A DNA stretch of 6,447 bases from JAAYWY01 sp050945275. Its GTDB lineage: Bacteria > Bacillota > DTU030 > DUMP01. The notes under the pieces were generated by a model. It was not told the DNA's origin, searched no databases, and saw only the letters and a program-made list of their open reading frames with translations. A program made the position numbers and the translations under genes. The stretch is from the NCBI GenBank assembly GCA_050945275.1, contig JBMNSQ010000096.1, positions 1-6,447 on the forward strand, written 5' to 3'. This document shows positions 5,221 to 6,447 of this stretch, piece by piece; position 1 is the stretch's first letter, and the number at the start of each line of letters is the position of its first letter.

Positions 5221-5230
5221 GGTGGGGGTG
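5221..5230 (+). promoter_or_regulatory. ribosome binding site supporting the TTG start of rbgA
   Basis: GGTGGGGGTG lies with its GGGGG block 7 nt before TTG 5236. It supports initiation at TTG, because no ATG or GTG in frame gives the conserved N-terminus. Confidence 0.7.
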
Positions 5231-5235
5231 CATTT

Positions 5236-6066
5236 TTGACTGTACAATGGTTTCCTGGTCATATGGCCAAGGCTAAGCGGGAACTTATAGCCCGATTGCC
5301 CCAGGTGGATATGGTGGTAGAGATTGCCGATGCTCGCGTGGCAGCAGCGAGCCGAAATCCTGATTTAGTTCAACTCATTTCAGGTAAGCTGCATCTATTG
5401 GTACTGAATAAAGCCGATCTAGCATCACCACCAGTGACTGATAAGTGGCTACAAGTCATTCGTAAAAAGGGCATGGAAGCCGTAGCGTTTTCAGCTCTTT
5501 TTGATCGGCGGCAAAAGTTGCTGCGGCCGATACAAAGGCTGGCTGCTAAAAATAAAGCCGGGATTAAAGGGGACCTTAAGATTTTGGTTGTTGGGGTTCC
5601 AAACGTAGGTAAATCGGCAGTGATTAACAAGTTAGCACGAAGGCGAAGCGCTGCGGTAGGGGCGCGGCCTGGAGTGACCCGAGCACAACAGTGGATTCGC
5701 GTCGAAAAAAAAATAATGATTATGGATACGCCCGGTATCTTATGGCCTAAGTTTGAACAACAACAAACGGGCTATAAGTTGGCCGCAGTGGGTGCTATTC
5801 GCGAAGAAATATTACCCTTAGAGGAAGTAGCTTTGTGGTTAGGTCAGGAGCTGATTCGTCGGTTGCCGTTTACCTTAGAGACAACTTTTGATTTAGAAGA
5901 CACCGCCGCAGATGCAATTTTATCGGGAATTGCCCGTCGCCGTGGATTGTACATAAGCAAAGGCCAATTAGACCTTGAGCGGGCAGCTGGCTTGCTCCTT
6001 CGGGAATTTCAGCAGGGGAAATTGGGGCGTGTTAGTCTGGACGACCCGGGGGAGGAGATAATTTGA
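5236..6066 (+). CDS. rbgA: RbgA (YlqF), ribosome biogenesis GTPase
   Basis: RbgA is a circularly permuted GTPase needed for a late step of 50S subunit assembly. The motif order shows the permutation: G4 NKAD at 58-61, then G1 GVPNVGKS at 120-127, then G3 DTPG at 164-167 followed by ILWPKFE. The N-terminal QWFPGHMAKA block places His9 where the B. subtilis enzyme has its catalytic histidine. The C-terminal helical domain (about 195-270) ends with a typical RGLYISKGQLDLERA and GRVSLDDP. At 276 residues the length is normal. The start is TTG 5236: it gives MTVQWFPGHM, has a GGGGG-type ribosome binding site and is the only start that fits the family. After the P-loop Ser there is Ala-Val where Thr-Leu is common. 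The gene lies 24 nt after lepB, and its stop overlaps the start of rnhB. Confidence 0.96.
   Translation: MTVQWFPGHMAKAKRELIARLPQVDMVVEIADARVAAASRNPDLVQLISGKLHLLVLNKADLASPPVTDKWLQVIRKKGMEAVAFSALFDRRQKLLRPIQRLAAKNKAGIKGDLKILVVGVPNVGKSAVINKLARRRSAAVGARPGVTRAQQWIRVEKKIMIMDTPGILWPKFEQQQTGYKLAAVGAIREEILPLEEVALWLGQELIRRLPFTLETTFDLEDTAADAILSGIARRRGLYISKGQLDLERAAGLLLREFQQGKLGRVSLDDPGEEII
6051..6059 (+). promoter_or_regulatory. ribosome binding site of rnhB inside the rbgA end
   Basis: GGAGGAGAT encodes part of the last residues of RbgA, and its GGAGG ends 7 nt before TTG 6063. Together with the TTGA overlap it indicates translational coupling of rbgA and rnhB. Confidence 0.75.
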
Positions 6067-6447
6067 CTGTAGATTTGTGGTGCAAGGAGATCCAGTTGCG
6101 ACAGGCTGGTAACACGCGCCTCGCCGGGGTAGATGAAGTGGGGCGCGGTCCACTGGCGGGGCCAGTGGTGGCGGCAGCAGTTATACTACCGTCTCCGGAT
6201 GAGTGTGAGCGCTATCTCCCTAATTTGCGTGATTCGAAACAACTAACTACTAGGCAGCGAGAAGAGCTTTATGAAATAATTTATCAGGTAGCTCTAGCAG
6301 TAGGTATTGGCTCAGCTGATGTAAGATACATAGATAAACATAATATTTTGCAGGCTACGCGTACGGCCATGCGCCGAGCTATATTTAAACTTAACGTTCC
6401 TCCCGATTATGTGTTGGTAGATGCTGTTACCCTAAATGGCTTACTTT
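6063..6447 (+). CDS. rnhB: ribonuclease HII, 5' part (cut by the window end)
   Basis: RNase HII cuts at ribonucleotides in DNA and the RNA of RNA-DNA hybrids. The frame opens at TTG 6063 and runs off the right edge with 128 codons visible. The active-site motif LAGVDEVGRGPLAGPVVAAA lies at 20-39, with Asp24 and Glu25 as metal ligands and GRG at 27-29. DSKQL at 57-61 follows, and YVLVDAVTL (116-124) supplies the third acidic residue, Asp120. The fourth acidic residue lies beyond the window. The N-terminus is short (about 20 residues before the motif), unlike the long N-terminal extension of the B. subtilis enzyme. The start codon overlaps the rbgA stop as TTGA, and GGAGG at 6051-6055 gives 7 nt spacing. 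RNase HII is often encoded next to rbgA in Firmicutes. Confidence 0.96.
   Translation, partial: MTVDLWCKEIQLRQAGNTRLAGVDEVGRGPLAGPVVAAAVILPSPDECERYLPNLRDSKQLTTRQREELYEIIYQVALAVGIGSADVRYIDKHNILQATRTAMRRAIFKLNVPPDYVLVDAVTLNGLL

Noticed and set aside
1..6447. Mobile element, CRISPR array, tRNA/rRNA gene, toxin-antitoxin or defence system
   Set aside because: No transposase, integrase or nuclease cassette was seen, apart from the housekeeping rnhB. No spaced direct repeats, no tRNA-like cloverleaf and no region of clearly different composition were seen. All coding space is explained by core genes.

Overview
This window is a compact, fully co-directional (+ strand) stretch of bacterial chromosome. 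It carries the 3' end of ftsY, then ylxM, ffh, rpsP, a KH-domain gene (khpA/ylqC), ylqD, rimM, trmD, rplS, a type I signal peptidase gene (lepB/sip), rbgA (ylqF) and the 5' part of rnhB. YlxM, YlqD and RbgA, this gene order, strong GGAGG-type ribosome binding sites and GTG/TTG starts point to a Gram-positive Firmicute (Bacillota). A signal peptidase gene between rplS and rbgA is an arrangement I associate with Clostridia-type genomes more than with Bacillus subtilis. That placement is inference; no species can be named from the sequence alone.

Layout. Bases 1-562 hold the last 51 codons of the SRP receptor gene ftsY and all of ylxM. A sigma-A-like promoter overlaps the very end of ftsY (TTGACA, 17 bp, TAGAAT). 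Bases 563-1900 are ffh, the SRP GTPase, which follows the ylxM stop with no gap. Bases 1901-4146 are the rpsP-khpA-ylqD-rimM-trmD block: ribosomal protein S16, a small RNA-binding protein, a coiled-coil protein of unknown role, the 30S maturation factor RimM and the tRNA m1G37 methyltransferase. Bases 4147-4267 are the largest non-coding gap. It carries a second, extended -10 promoter (TGATATAAT) and a foldable leader in front of rplS (L19). A hairpin follows rplS at 4620-4640, then lepB, rbgA and rnhB run to the end of the window. The rbgA stop and rnhB start overlap as TTGA.

How it works together. The genes join co-translational protein export (FtsY, Ffh, YlxM, signal peptidase) with ribosome building (S16, L19, RimM, RbgA), tRNA reading-frame maintenance (TrmD), RNA binding (KhpA) and removal of ribonucleotides from DNA (RNase HII). 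Tight spacing, overlapping stop and start codons, and graded ribosome binding sites suggest one long transcript with at least two internal promoters, so that SRP genes and L19 can be set separately from the rest.

No mobile element, CRISPR array, tRNA/rRNA gene or obviously foreign gene was seen. I do not find a previously undescribed system. The items most worth a second look are regulatory (the promoter inside the ftsY end, the rplS leader, the post-rplS hairpin), plus the uncharacterised YlqD and a methionine-poor Ffh M domain.
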